A DNA stretch of 64,000 nucleotides, taken from the NCBI GenBank assembly GCA_951799405.1, contig OX637342.1:5828001-5892000 (forward strand). Direction: 5' to 3'. Each line of letters begins with the position of its first letter. The first letter of the stretch is position 1. Shown here piece after piece: positions 43,591-53,600 of the stretch. Position numbers and translations under genes: made by a program. The notes under the pieces are model-generated. The model saw nothing but the letters and a program-made list of their open reading frames with translations. It did not search any database and had not been told where the DNA came from. Origin of the DNA: Agapetus fuscipes (taxonomy: Eukaryota; Arthropoda; Insecta; Trichoptera; Glossosomatidae).

Positions 43591-43600
43591 GTATATACCT

Positions 43601-43690
43601 TTACCAAAGACCGGTCACTAAAGGTCCATCCAGTCTTACAGCAACTGGGTCTTGCTTGAGAATCGGCGCTCTAATATCATTATTATTTTT
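43601..43690 (+). mobile_element. tS1 SINE, 3' part with internal deletion
   Basis: TTACCAAAGACCGGTCACTA and GGTCTTGCTTGAGAATCGGC, then directly GCGCTCTAATATCATTATTA. The ~80 bp between the two GCGCT motifs of the consensus are missing. Confidence 0.75.
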
Positions 43691-43734
43691 AGCTGCTGAT
43701 CGATATTGGTTACCGAATTTGACTGGAATCAGGG

Positions 43735-43990
43735 CTCTGAAAATGGTAAGTCTGTGTTTGAAAATGTTGTCTGATCCTGCGGGACAGGACCCTGGACCGC
43801 TCTTTGTGCCGCCGCCCGTGCAGTACCGCCGAGCATTGTTTGTAATGAGCCATGTTCCCGGGCATTTACACGGCCGGGCATGTGCCGTGTAAGAGCATGC
43901 AAGTGATTTATCAAACACTGATGCAACACTGATGGGGCGCTGTGTAAACGACTGTCACGCTGGCTGCCGAATGCGACGTCAAACGTGAAC
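43735..43990. other. GC-rich island with short palindrome
   Basis: GCGGGACAGGACCCTGGACC, GTGCCGCCGCCCGTGCAGTA and GGCGCTGTGTAAACGACTGT. TTACACGG and CCGTGTAA form an 8-bp-arm palindrome (about 43866-43891). Both strands are open but no motif is seen. Possibly conserved non-coding or exonic. Confidence 0.35.
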
Positions 43991-44014
43991 ATGCATATAC
44001 GCATCTCTAAGCAA

Positions 44015-44155
44015 GTGAAGGAGTCGCATGTGGCGAATGAAACCTATTTATTTTTACAGGTGAGGGGGCCGGCCTTACGCCAACCACTTCAGTTGAAGGG
44101 GGGGTTTCCCAGCTCCCGAGGGGGCTAGTACTCATTTCTTGTGAAGGCTGAGTAA
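44015..44155 (-). mobile_element. tS2 SINE, central part
   Basis: GAGTCGCATGTGGCGAATGA, TTTTTACAGGTGAGGGGGCC, CGCCAACCACTTCAGTTGAA and CCGAGGGGGCTAGTACTCAT. Confidence 0.8.
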
Positions 44156-44315
44156 AGTTAAATTAGTACCTACAAAGTGAAGAAAAACTTTATGTTTTTT
44201 ACATAATTTATTAAATTTAAAAATCGTTAACAATGTAATTTCGCTGTGTGAACCAGTAAACTCTGTAAAACAATTAAAATGTAAATAAAATACTATTATC
44301 ACTCCATAATTTAAA

Positions 44316-44554
44316 ATCTACGTTGCAAAGATACATTTGAGATTCATATTAAATGCATTCCCACAAGCAGACACGTAGAAGTTCGCGCATGATCATGCCG
44401 CATGTAGACTTCCAATATAAAAACCCAATCTCAAATAAACTTCAGCCCTGCAACTCTTGCTGACCTTCCCTGAAACAGGTGTGACATTGGGAAAGTGAAA
44501 CATTTTTTTTGCAGTATGGGTGGTCAGCCTCATACAAATTTATAAGTCAAGGAA
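44316..44554 (-). mobile_element. SINE-A copy
   Basis: AAATCTACGTTGCAAAGATA, GCATTCCCACAAGCAGACAC, CCTGCAACTCTTGCTGACCT and TTTATAAGTCAAGGA; small internal deletion after AAGATA. Confidence 0.85.
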
Positions 44555-44869
44555 TGTCAACACAATAAAAAACTATTTTTTTTAGACCACCTTCAACCGT
44601 GAGTTAAGAGTTGAATTTGCAAACATTTATGAAGATTTTTGGTGCGTGAATATCTCCTAAAACAAAGAAACACAGCTGAGAATCCACATCGCAGGAAGAG
44701 TAGCTTTCTGAAGATATAGACCAAACTAGTCTACCAGAAAGAGAAAACATGAAGAAGACTCCAAAAAACAATATATTTCAATTCCAAATAAAGCTCTCTA
44801 CATCTTTATAGCGGATTAAGTTTCACTGTATTAAATTTCAATCTGCAGTATCGCGAGCAGCCATAACGT

Positions 44870-45180
44870 ATTTTGACTGAAAATTTTCAGCAGTCGATGC
44901 GCCGACCGGTAATATTTTTGGCGGTCTTTTGATCGCAGAGCCTAAATGCAAGATTTATCCTTTCTGCTGGTGCCATAAACTCTGCAGTTGGGGCCGATCA
45001 TGTGAGAGCAAGGGGCCGTTTCACCGGGCCATTCTTTTGGCCCACCAAGGAAAGCAATGCGGAATATTTCCTGCAGTTTCTTGCGTCTCCCATGACTTGG
45101 AAGAGACGGTAACTCATTGACCGGCAAAGGTTGACTCACAACTCACGAGAAATTATGGACAGCGAGGTCATCATCCTCAA
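44870..45180. promoter_or_regulatory. Candidate conserved non-coding block
   Basis: ~300 bp of high complexity in no repeat family: GCAGTCGATGCGCCGACCGG, GGCCGTTTCACCGGGCCATT, TTTCCTGCAGTTTCTTGCGT. A 63-codon forward frame and a 65-codon reverse frame cross it without motifs. Enhancer-like or unrecognised exon. Confidence 0.3.
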
Positions 45181-45184
45181 TCAT

Positions 45185-46005
45185 TGAATAATATAAAAGG
45201 TTTCAATTTTCATTTGCGTTGTTTTCTTTCATACTTTACAACTGAGAAGTAAATTAGTGATCCTTACCGGTATTCAATATTTCACGAATTGTAATCTTGA
45301 GTGTTCCAAATTTTGTAAAACAAGCTGTAAACGTGCATTTTTCTTATCAAATACCAAATTATTATAAGAAGGTTGATGCACAATTTGACTTAAATACAGT
45401 TTGCATTTGGACTTTTTAATCAGTTTGTTGGTAAACTGACCAAAAATAGTATTTTAATATTATGTGAGGTACTACAATATCTGCCAGATAGACACAATAT
45501 GGATTCGGAAGTATGTATATAGTTTATGAGAGAAAGAAAAAAGAGGGAAAGTCTAGAAATGTCAGAGAGTTTATGTTTGTTATTGGGCTGTATTGATAAT
45601 AAAAAAAACGTCAAAAATAAAAATAGGCTCAGTCTAAAATAAATTGTGAAAGTCAGAAACAAAATATAGCAATGAAAGCAAATGATAACAAATTCTTATA
45701 AAGCCTGATATGTATACGTAGATTTTCTTTTGCAAACTTTCAAGGACAAAAGACCCATTTGTTTTCCTCCTTTAAAAATATATATTTTTTTTTTCGATTT
45801 TTAATCTGTGTTTGAAGACAGAGATTCTTTCCTTAGAAAGTCCAAAAAAAATATCGACTTTGGGGTGGATCAAAAGATCATTTTTTTCATCAAATTCCTC
45901 ATAGTGTCTCTGGCCCCGCCCAGCTTACAACAACAATGATGCCATTGAATCATTAGAGGTGAACTCGAACCGTGAACGTTCCTATGAAATACATCTACAG
46001 CGTCG
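45185..46005. other. ~800 bp AT-rich, no gene seen
   Basis: No motif-bearing frame or known repeat. Confidence 0.4.
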
Positions 46006-46009
46006 TAAT

Positions 46010-46160
46010 TACCGTAGAGACCTTTTTCTCGGAGCAAATCACTATAATCCGGCCACGATTATCTAAGCTGGCCGCATTATCGAGGGGATGTGTTCATTAC
46101 CAACAAAACCATCGGCGGAGATCAAAGCGGGGCCGTGGAGAGAGGCGCCGGCGTTTATTA
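46010..46160. promoter_or_regulatory. Candidate conserved non-coding block
   Basis: CACTATAATCCGGCCACGAT, TATCTAAGCTGGCCGCATTA, CATCGGCGGAGATCAAAGCG and GAGGCGCCGGCGTTTATTAA: dense, GC-rich sequence with GATA and TAAT-like cores next to AT-rich DNA. Function is inference. Confidence 0.3.
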
Positions 46161-46236
46161 AATATAACAATTGAATAAAAACACGTTTGATTTACTTTGG
46201 TTCAGAAACAAAACAACGATAGTTTATAGATACGAT

Positions 46237-46477
46237 TAGACCGGTCCGCAGTTCAGTGTTAACACTTCGGACTCTGAATGGGAAGGTTGTGGGTTCGATT
46301 CCCGGCGGAGCACAAAAAATATACCATTTATATTTTCAAATTTGCTCTTCGCTGGGTTGAAAAATTCATAAAACCTTTACCAATGACCGATCACCAAAGG
46401 TCCATCCAGCCTTACAGCAACTGGGTCTTGTTTGAGAATTGGCGCTTTGTAGTGACGACGATCAAGCTCGTAAAAAG
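46237..46477 (+). mobile_element. tS1 SINE, 3' end replaced by tS2 (chimera, part 1)
   Basis: Head CGGTCCGCAGTTCAGTGTTA, B box GTGGGTTCGATTCCCGGCGG, body to GACGACGATCAAGCTCGTAA then AAAGG. Joined directly to the tS2 head at 46478, as at 59628. Confidence 0.85.
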
Positions 46478-46742
46478 GTCGATAGCTCAATTGGTAGAAT
46501 GCTTGCATTCCATGCCGAGAGCAAGGGTTCGATATTAAAGGCTTACTCAACCTTCAAAATAAATGAGAACCAGCTCCCCCGGGAGCTGGGAAACCTCCAC
46601 TTCAACTGAAAGTGGTTGGTGTGAGGCTGGCCCCCTTACCTTTAAAAAAAATAGGTTCCGAAGCGCCACATGCGACCCCTTCGAAGATAACGCAGGCAAG
46701 AAGTTACCCTATATGTGTAGCTTAGTTGCGTTATCACGAGCA
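46478..46742 (+). mobile_element. tS2 tRNA-derived SINE (chimera, part 2)
   Basis: Head TCGATAGCTCAATTGGTAGA (A box), GCATTCCATGCCGAGAGCAA, GGGTTCGATATTAAAGG (B box degraded), CCAGCTCCCCCGGGAGCTGG (stem), CACATGCGACCCCTTCG and GTGTAGCTTAGTTGCGTT end. Internally deleted after the B box. Confidence 0.85.
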
Positions 46743-46768
46743 AGGTAAATAAAAGTATGTAAGGTTGG

Positions 46769-47348
46769 TTTTTTTTTTTTAAGGAATCCTGTGCGGGAGG
46801 CTCCCCAATTCTTGTGAGTCTTGGGGGTCTTTGTCACCCTGGAAGGGTGCCGCAAAGGTGTTGCTTGAGTTCTTGGTTCTGTCGTGAGGCGCTGCAAGGA
46901 AGTGGTGATTGATGTTGGTTTTGAATAAAACTGGATGAAATTGGGAAGGGAACACAGATACTGGTAGACCATTCCATAAATGGGCAGTTTGGCAAAGGAA
47001 TGAGTCATGAAAACGCCAAGTTCTCATAGTTTTGAGATCGACTGCAAAGGGATGAATGAGAGTCGTACTACGAGTTTCCCTTTCTGAAATGCGAGGGGGA
47101 GGGATTAATGAATGGAGCTCATTAGAACAAGCTCCGTGGTAATATCGATAAAAAAGACTAAGCATTCCAACTTTTCTTCTGTGCTGGAGCGGCTGCAGAT
47201 CGGATGTCAGAGAAGGATCATTGATCAACCTCACTGCCCTCCTTTGCACAGAATCAAGTTGGTCACTCAACTTCTTGGACATACCACACCAGAGATGGCT
47301 GCCATACTCGATAATGGGGCGGATTTGGGATTTATACAGAGTCAATAA
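46769..47348 (-). pseudogene. CRX-a LINE C-terminal copy, very recent
   Basis: Minus-strand frame open from LLTLYKSQIRPIIEYGSHLW through RKVGMLSLFYRYYHGACSNE to ELGSLPHRIP, followed by an A-tract. Over about 190 residues it differs from the 34 kb copy at roughly five positions (for example R/H, D/G, N/H, S/F, I/K). 5' truncated inside the polymerase; a tS1 copy starts right after. Confidence 0.9.
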
Positions 47349-47349
47349 C

Positions 47350-47613
47350 TGGTTTATTTTGTGTGCACTGTTTTTGTGTACATCATACTTCAAGCACTTC
47401 GGCGAGCTTGGACGTAACTGTACAGAGCGCCGATTCTCAAGCAAGTTCAGATGGATCTTTGATGACTGGCCTTGGTAATGGGCAATGGCATGTTATGAAT
47501 TTTTTAACCTAACAAAGAACATTTTATGAAAATTAAATGATATTTTTGTACTCCTCCATTTATTGAACCTACGATCTTTCGATAACGAGTCTGTGGTAGA
47601 CTACTAGCCGATC
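47350..47613 (-). mobile_element. tS1 SINE, diverged
   Basis: TTATTTTGTGTGCACTGTTT, GAGCGCCGATTCTCAAGCAA, CTGGCCTTGGTAATGGG, a degraded B box (ATTTATTGAACCTACGATC) and AGACTACTAGCC. Confidence 0.75.
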
Positions 47614-47639
47614 CTTAGCAATGAATAACAAAATATTTA

Positions 47640-47775
47640 TATTTAAGATACCTGAAGATGACCTACTAGGTCGAAAACGTTCGTAATTTGTTTAAAGATT
47701 TTAATCTTTTTGAATAAATTTATCCGTGAAAATAAACAGTGTTTTTAATTCATCAAAAAATTATAAAATTAAACA
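47640..47775 (+). mobile_element. CTGAAGA-stem-GAAAACG module with AATAAA-rich tail
   Basis: ACCTGAAGATGACCTACTAG, GTCGAAAACGTTCG, then TTGAATAAATTTATCC, AAAATAAACAGTGTTTTTAA and ATTATAAAATTAAACAAAAT. The last ~60 bp recur after the module at 58192. Probably the 3' end of a retroelement. Confidence 0.5.
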
Positions 47776-47915
47776 AAATAATTGTTCGCCTTTTCCCTAG
47801 CACCATGCCGTGTGACGTCACAAGTCTACGTTATTTGTTTCCAGTCTATTGCGAATTTGGCCATGTATTGTTAACAAAACAAAGGCTATGAATACCAACC
47901 AAAAATTTCAATATT

Positions 47916-48160
47916 CCTTGATCTATAGGTTGGTATAAAGATGATCACCCGTGCTGTAAAAAAATGGTTCAATTCTTCAATATCACTCCTATTTCATAAA
48001 AAACGTCAAAAGTTGCATGGTTCATGTTCATTTCAGGTTTGGTTTTTAATTTTTAAGTACACATGCAGCATTTGTAAGAGCAACTTACACGTCGCTGTTT
48101 GTGAGTATGAATTAATATGAATTTGAAATGTTGATATGTTTTTGCAACTAAGATTATAGA
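47916..48160 (+). mobile_element. SINE-A copy, diverged
   Basis: CCTTGATCTATAGGTTGGTA, CACCCGTGCTGTAAAAAAAT, TTCATTTCAGGTTTGGTTTT, GAGCAACTTACACGTCGCTG and GCAACTAAGATTATAGATGA. Confidence 0.8.
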
Positions 48161-48214
48161 TGATTATATTATTATATATATGGCCGTAAAATATATGTAT
48201 GACATCTCACATCA

Positions 48215-48420
48215 TCATGTCGCTTCACTTTATGATTTTCAATAAGCCGCACGTCTTCCGTTTCATATGAGTTTCCCTTGGTTCCCCATGGGCCTTCTCC
48301 GGGCTGGATCTTGCCTGTCCTGGGTCGGAGGTCACCACGCCTGGGGCCTCAGACCGGTACGAATCCATAATAATTAATAACCCATGCAGACTGGGACCCG
48401 ATTCCACCGAGGATCTTGTA
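48215..48420. other. GC-rich block, unassigned
   Basis: CCCATGGGCCTTCTCCGGGC, CTGTCCTGGGTCGGAGGTCA and GCCTGGGGCCTCAGACCGGT; not a known repeat here, no motif-bearing frame. Confidence 0.3.
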
Positions 48421-48519
48421 TCATACTAAATGTATGTTACCCTAAATGCATCATGGCTTTGTGGGCACAATCATACCGAGCGACTTTGTTTTTATTTTTG
48501 GATGTGAAAAATGTACAAT

Positions 48520-48722
48520 GGCTTGCATTCCATTCCATGGTTCAAATTCCACAGAAGGTGTCAGAAATGATTTACCGTTTCGTTGTTTATTTCAAACCCC
48601 AAAATAAAATACCCCTTCTTCACAACTAAAATGTGTAGCATAAGGTTCCACTCGCCACATGCGAAACCCTTTGGGGATAACGCGGCAAGAAGTTACACTA
48701 AATAAGTCGCTTAGTTGCGTTG
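48520..48722 (+). mobile_element. tS2 SINE, internally deleted
   Basis: GCTTGCATTCCATTCCATGG, TCAAATTCCACAGAAGGTGT, CAGAAATGATTTACCGTTTC, then the 3' part GGTTCCACTCGCCACATGCG to CGCTTAGTTGCGTT. The central hairpin region is missing. Confidence 0.8.
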
Positions 48723-48776
48723 AAGAGGAATGCAATTCATCAAACAATTTTCCTAGACATACACAGGTATAAGCAT

Positions 48777-49033
48777 CTAATCTAATCTTATCTAAGCTGC
48801 AAAGATATGTATCAACTAAGATTTATATTAAATGCATTCCCACAAGCAGACATGTATAATTTCGCGCTAACACATGCCGCATGTGGACCTACAATATAAA
48901 AACCCAATCTCAAATGAACATTAGCCCTGCAACTCTTGCCGTTCTTCCCTGAAACAGGGGTCACATTGGCAAAGTGAACCATTTTTTTTTACAGTATGGG
49001 TGGTCAGCCGCATACCAACCTATAAGTCAAGGA
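48777..49033 (-). mobile_element. SINE-A copy, full length
   Basis: (ATCTA)n tail, AAGCTGCAAAGATATGTATC, CTGCAACTCTTGCCGTTCTT and CAACCTATAAGTCAAGGA. Shares the GTTCTT/GTCCTT variant with the 50.3 kb copy. Confidence 0.9.
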
Positions 49034-49140
49034 GAATACATGACAAATTACATTTTTTTAAATCAAATCATCATCCATTAATAACTCGCTCTTATTTTTT
49101 GTTTAAATGACTGATTAAGTGACTTTGAAACATATATCGT

Positions 49141-49398
49141 AGACTGGTTCGTAGTTTAGAGGTAATGCTATGGACTCGTAAATGGAAATTCGTGGGTTCG
49201 AATTCTGGCGGAGCATAAAAAGTATACCACATACGAGTATATTTTCAAATATGCCAAAGACCGGCCACCAAAGGTCCATCCAAGCTTTCACCAACTGGGT
49301 TTGCTTGAGAAATGGCGCTTTCTATAGCGACGACCAAGTTCTTAAAGGAATCTTGAGGGGTGCATCATACAATAACAGCGCTCACCAGAATAAATGCC
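49141..49398 (+). mobile_element. tS1 SINE
   Basis: TGGTTCGTAGTTTAGAGGTA, GTGGGTTCGAATTCTGGCGG (B box), AGGTCCATCCAAGCTTTCAC, GGCGCTTTCTATAGCGACGA and GCGCTCACCAGAATAAAT. Confidence 0.85.
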
Positions 49399-49399
49399 A

Positions 49400-49865
49400 G
49401 CTTGTACGCTAACTCATCCCTTATATTTGACGGTTCTGAAGCTCACAGTCACTTATCTCAGGTTAGTTAACTCAGCAACCACAGTTGCTACATTTGTGCG
49501 TTGCTTTATAGCTAGCATACGCTTACACATTATTATTATAAGGCTTATGATGTTCTATAATAAATTATAACGCTGTGATCTCCTATGAAATCTGATAGAT
49601 CATCACGGAGGTGTAGTGTTTTACGGGCAAAGCGTTTCGTCGGGCTGCTAGAAAGTGCTTTATGATATTTACGATACGAATGCACACTGATGTATGCTTC
49701 ACATCACACGCTGTTATTTATACTAACTTTATTATTATACTTACTGTTATTTATACTAACTTCATTATTCTAGCATATTTTTTCTTACACAATACTCCCT
49801 GATATTAAAAAAGTTGTTTCATAATAACCACCATGTTCCTACTAGTAACTAAACCAAAATTATCT
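49400..49865. other. ~460 bp, no gene seen
   Basis: Includes a direct repeat TTATTTATACTAACTT (49710-49726 and 49746-49762). No coding signal. Confidence 0.4.
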
Positions 49866-49867
49866 GT

Positions 49868-49962
49868 TGAGAGCTCGGGTTTGACTCCCACTGAAGGGTG
49901 TCAGAAATGAGTTCCCGTTTCGATGTTTATTTCGAACCTTTTATTAAATACCGGCAATATAT
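49868..49962 (+). mobile_element. tS2 SINE 5' fragment
   Basis: GAGAGCTCGGGTTTGACTCC, GGGTGTCAGAAATGAGTTCC and TTAAATACCGGCAA; truncated after that. Confidence 0.7.
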
Positions 49963-49964
49963 AG

Positions 49965-50335
49965 ATAGATAATCTGAGTACTTTTTTGTGCCAAAAAAGA
50001 GTACGCCCTGGGACGTCATCTTCACACAAACGATGTATTGTGATAATCAGTTTCCAGGCAACCGTCATGTTTATGTCTCTTTCTGGCGTGTGACGGGAAT
50101 ATCTTATGTCTCATTTTACGTTGTTATTTATCCATGATTCCGTTTTATGATACGTTTTTTACTATGGAAAAATCGCACGTAAGCCATCTATGTAGTTTAT
50201 ATTGATCGATGAATACAAATCTTCCAACTGAAAAGTATCGACTGTGTTAAGTGTATATAACTAGTTAATTAGTTGGTGTAATCCAGCCTTTCTGACAATA
50301 AAAAAAATATTTAAAAAAACACTTTCAACGTTATG
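49965..50335. other. ~370 bp, no gene seen
   Basis: No recognised feature. Confidence 0.4.
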
Positions 50336-50337
50336 TG

Positions 50338-50597
50338 TACAATCTAATCTAATCTAATCTAAGCTGCAAAGATATATATCATTTAAGATTTATACTAAAT
50401 GCATTCCCACAAGCAGATATGTATAATTTCGCGCTAACACATGCCGCATGTGGACCTACAATATAAAAACCCAATCTCAAATGAACATAAGCCTTGCAAC
50501 TCTTGCCGTCCTTCTCTGAAACAGGGGTGACATTGGCAAAGTGAACCAATTTTTATATTATGGGTGGTCAGCCGCATAACAACCTATAAGTCAAGGA
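50338..50597 (-). mobile_element. SINE-A copy, full length
   Basis: TCTAATCTAATCTAATCTAA tail run followed by AAGCTGCAAAGATATATATC to CAACCTATAAGTCAAGGA. The cleanest (TTAGAT/TTAGA)n tail in the window. Confidence 0.9.
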
Positions 50598-50686
50598 ACA
50601 AACATCGCAAATTACATTTTTTAAATCAATAAACAATAATATAAACATGGACACTAAAAAAACTAAATCATAAACCAATTTCACTT

Positions 50687-53600
50687 TAATAAACCCTAGC
50701 CGCCAACATTACAGATCGACCGCCATTTCTTTCTATCCTTACATACTTCTTTCATTTCCTCCAGAGTCATAACCTTCTTCATACAAGCTCTTCTTTTATT
50801 ATGACTCTGGATATTCCATTCATTCGCAATTTCGGATATTTGGTCCATCCATACCTTTCTCGGTCTTCCTCTACCACGACATCCATCTATTCTACCAACA
50901 TATACTTTCTTCGTCAGTCTTTCCTCATTCATTCTCTCCATATGCCCAAACCATCTTAACAAACTTCTTTTAATATTCACTTTCACACTTTCTTTTGCAC
51001 CACATTCTTTTCTTACAAAATCATTCCTCACCCTGTCACTCCGTTTTTTCCCAATCATACTTATTAGAAAGTCCATTTCAACAGTATGGACTTTACTAAT
51101 TTCACTTTCATTCACCGTCCAGGCCTCGCTTCCATACATCAAGGTGGGTAAAAGTATGCCACTGCGTACCGCCAATCGAGCATTTTTAGATATGTTTTGA
51201 TTTTTGGCGATACAAGCTGTGGCACCCAGTACACACCTGCCCTTCATTACTCTTCTTTCAAGTTCACCTGTCATTCTTCCATCTTTCTCAAACTTACTTC
51301 CCAAGTATACAAACTCATTTACCACATCAACATTCATTCCGTTTATTCTAAATTCGTAGTTCGTATTTTCTTCATTTCTTTCAAAAATCAAAACTTTCGT
51401 CTTACTGGCATTCAATTTCAAATAATTACCTAGCAGAGCTTCGTTCAATCTAGAGAGCATCGTTTGCAATTCTACTGCTGAGTCCGATACAAGAACAGCA
51501 TCATCCGCATACAGTAGAACACTCACTTTGCTCTCTCCTATCATTAATCCACAATCATCAAGTCTAGCATCTCGAAGACACTTGTCCATGACTATGTTAA
51601 ATAGCCATGGGCTCATCACACATCCTTGCATTACACCCTTAAAAACTTCAAACCATTCACTATACTCATCATCAATACGAACACATGCTGTACTATTTTC
51701 ATAGTTTGCATGCACCGCACCTAGGAGAGCCCCATTCACTCCGTATGCTTTCAAAACATCCCATAACATACCTCTGTCTACTGAGTCAAAAGCCTTTTCC
51801 AGATCTACAAAGGCCGTGAACAGCTTCCGCCTCACCGACAATTGTTTTTCAACAAGTTGTCGTAGAGTAAAAATCTGATCAACACAGCCTCTACCGGCCA
51901 TAAAGCCGGACTGTATATCGGAAATCCTTTCACTAGTAGTCAGAATCACATTTTTTATAATCACCTTACAGAAGACTTTTCCTGGTATACTGAGTAGACT
52001 GATTGGTCTGAAGTTCTGACAGTCTTTTTTGTCCCCTTTACCTTTGTAAATGGGAACAATGACTGCCTTCCTCCAATCCATCGGTACTACTCCTGCATTC
52101 ACACAAAGCTTACATAATTCGTACATCCAATCTATCACGCATTCACCTCCTGCTTTCAACATTTCACCATTTATTCCATCAAACCCAGCAGACTTTCCAT
52201 TCTTCAAACATTCAATAGATACTTTTATTTCTTCTTTCAAAATCCTAAATTCATTCTCTTCTGTCATTTTTCTAAACAAAATTCTTTCGCCCCGACCAAA
52301 AATCCCTTCAAAATATTCTTTCCATCTCTTACATACTTCATCATTCTCCCATACCATCTCACCAACAGCACTTTTGATTCCTGGGGTGGTCAATGCAGAA
52401 TCTTTATTCCTATTGGCACCGACCCATCTCCAGAATTCCTTCCTACTGTCGGTGAAACTCCTGTTCATTTTTTCATCAATCTTTCTCTGTTCATTCGCTT
52501 TGCTTTCATAAACTACATTCTTCGCCATTTGCTTGGCTATCTTATATTCATCTTCTAGCTTTCTATCATTCCTGTCGTTCAGCCACTTTTTGTAACATTC
52601 CTTCTTCACTTTCACAGCCTCTTTTACTTTAGCATTCCACCAAGCATCCCCTTTCAATCTTCCACCTTTCGTTTCTCCACATACTTTTCGAGCACATTCA
52701 ATCATTCCTTCTTTCATAAACTTCCACATGCTTTCAATATCTTTTTCATTCACATTCTTTTCAAGTTCATTCACACTTAACTTTTTTTGTATATCGGATT
52801 TATACTTCACTTTCACGTTTTCATCACTCAGACTTTCTACTTTTATTCTTGGCTTTCTTACTTTCTTCTTACGTTTCTTCTTTCTTACTTTTCCAATCAT
52901 TATTTTAGCGCATAAGAGATAGTGGTCACTGCCTATTTCAGGCCCACGATAGACACGGCTATCTCTTACGGCTCCTCTCAGTCTTTCATCCACACAGATG
53001 TAGTCAATGATTGTGCGACTTCCCACAATCTGCCTTGTGTACAGATGCACATCCTTATGTCGAAACCATGTGTTTGATGCAAAAAGGCTGTGCTCTGCAC
53101 ACAAAGCTATCAGGTGTCGCCCATTATCATTGACTACACCTCGTCCACTAGGACCAACAATTTTCACACACTCATCTCTTTGCGTACCTACCCATCCATT
53201 CATATCTCCCAAAATTATAATGTATTCATTCTTCTTGCTTTCGCGCACAACTGCATTCAACTCATTCCAGAATCTCATTTTCACGTCCATACACTCTGAA
53301 TCTACAGGTGCATAACAGGCCACCAAGAAAATTTTCATCCTGTTTGTTTTGAGCTTAACAGTCAAAACTCTTGGAGAGATTCTTTGGTAGCCCGTTATGC
53401 ATCCTTTTACATTCTCACTTATAACCACACCCACACCCTGTCTTTCATTCGCATCTTCCACACCTGACCAGATATACAGTTCACCATTCATTAATACTTT
53501 TTCACCATTCCCTTTCATTTTTGTCTCTGTCACACCCATCACTTGTATTCTTTTTTCATTCATCACATTCACAATTTCCTTCTCCTTACACTCATTCATT

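Noticed and set aside
46237..46540. tRNA-like sequences with A and B boxes (also 2.4, 9.4, 38.0, 49.1, 56.6, 57.3, 59.6 kb)
   Set aside because: The cloverleaf arms do not pair properly, each is followed by a long conserved SINE body and simple-repeat tail, and the same bodies recur. They are SINE heads, not tRNA genes.
50340..50362. Telomere-like repeat (TCTAA/TTAGA)n
   Set aside because: It differs from the insect TTAGG unit, is only ~4 units long and always forms the tail of SINE-A.
52050..52511. Plus-strand ORFs inside 50.7-53.7 kb (also 52728, 53007, 53397)
   Set aside because: Shadows opposite the intact RTE-b ORF; no motifs.
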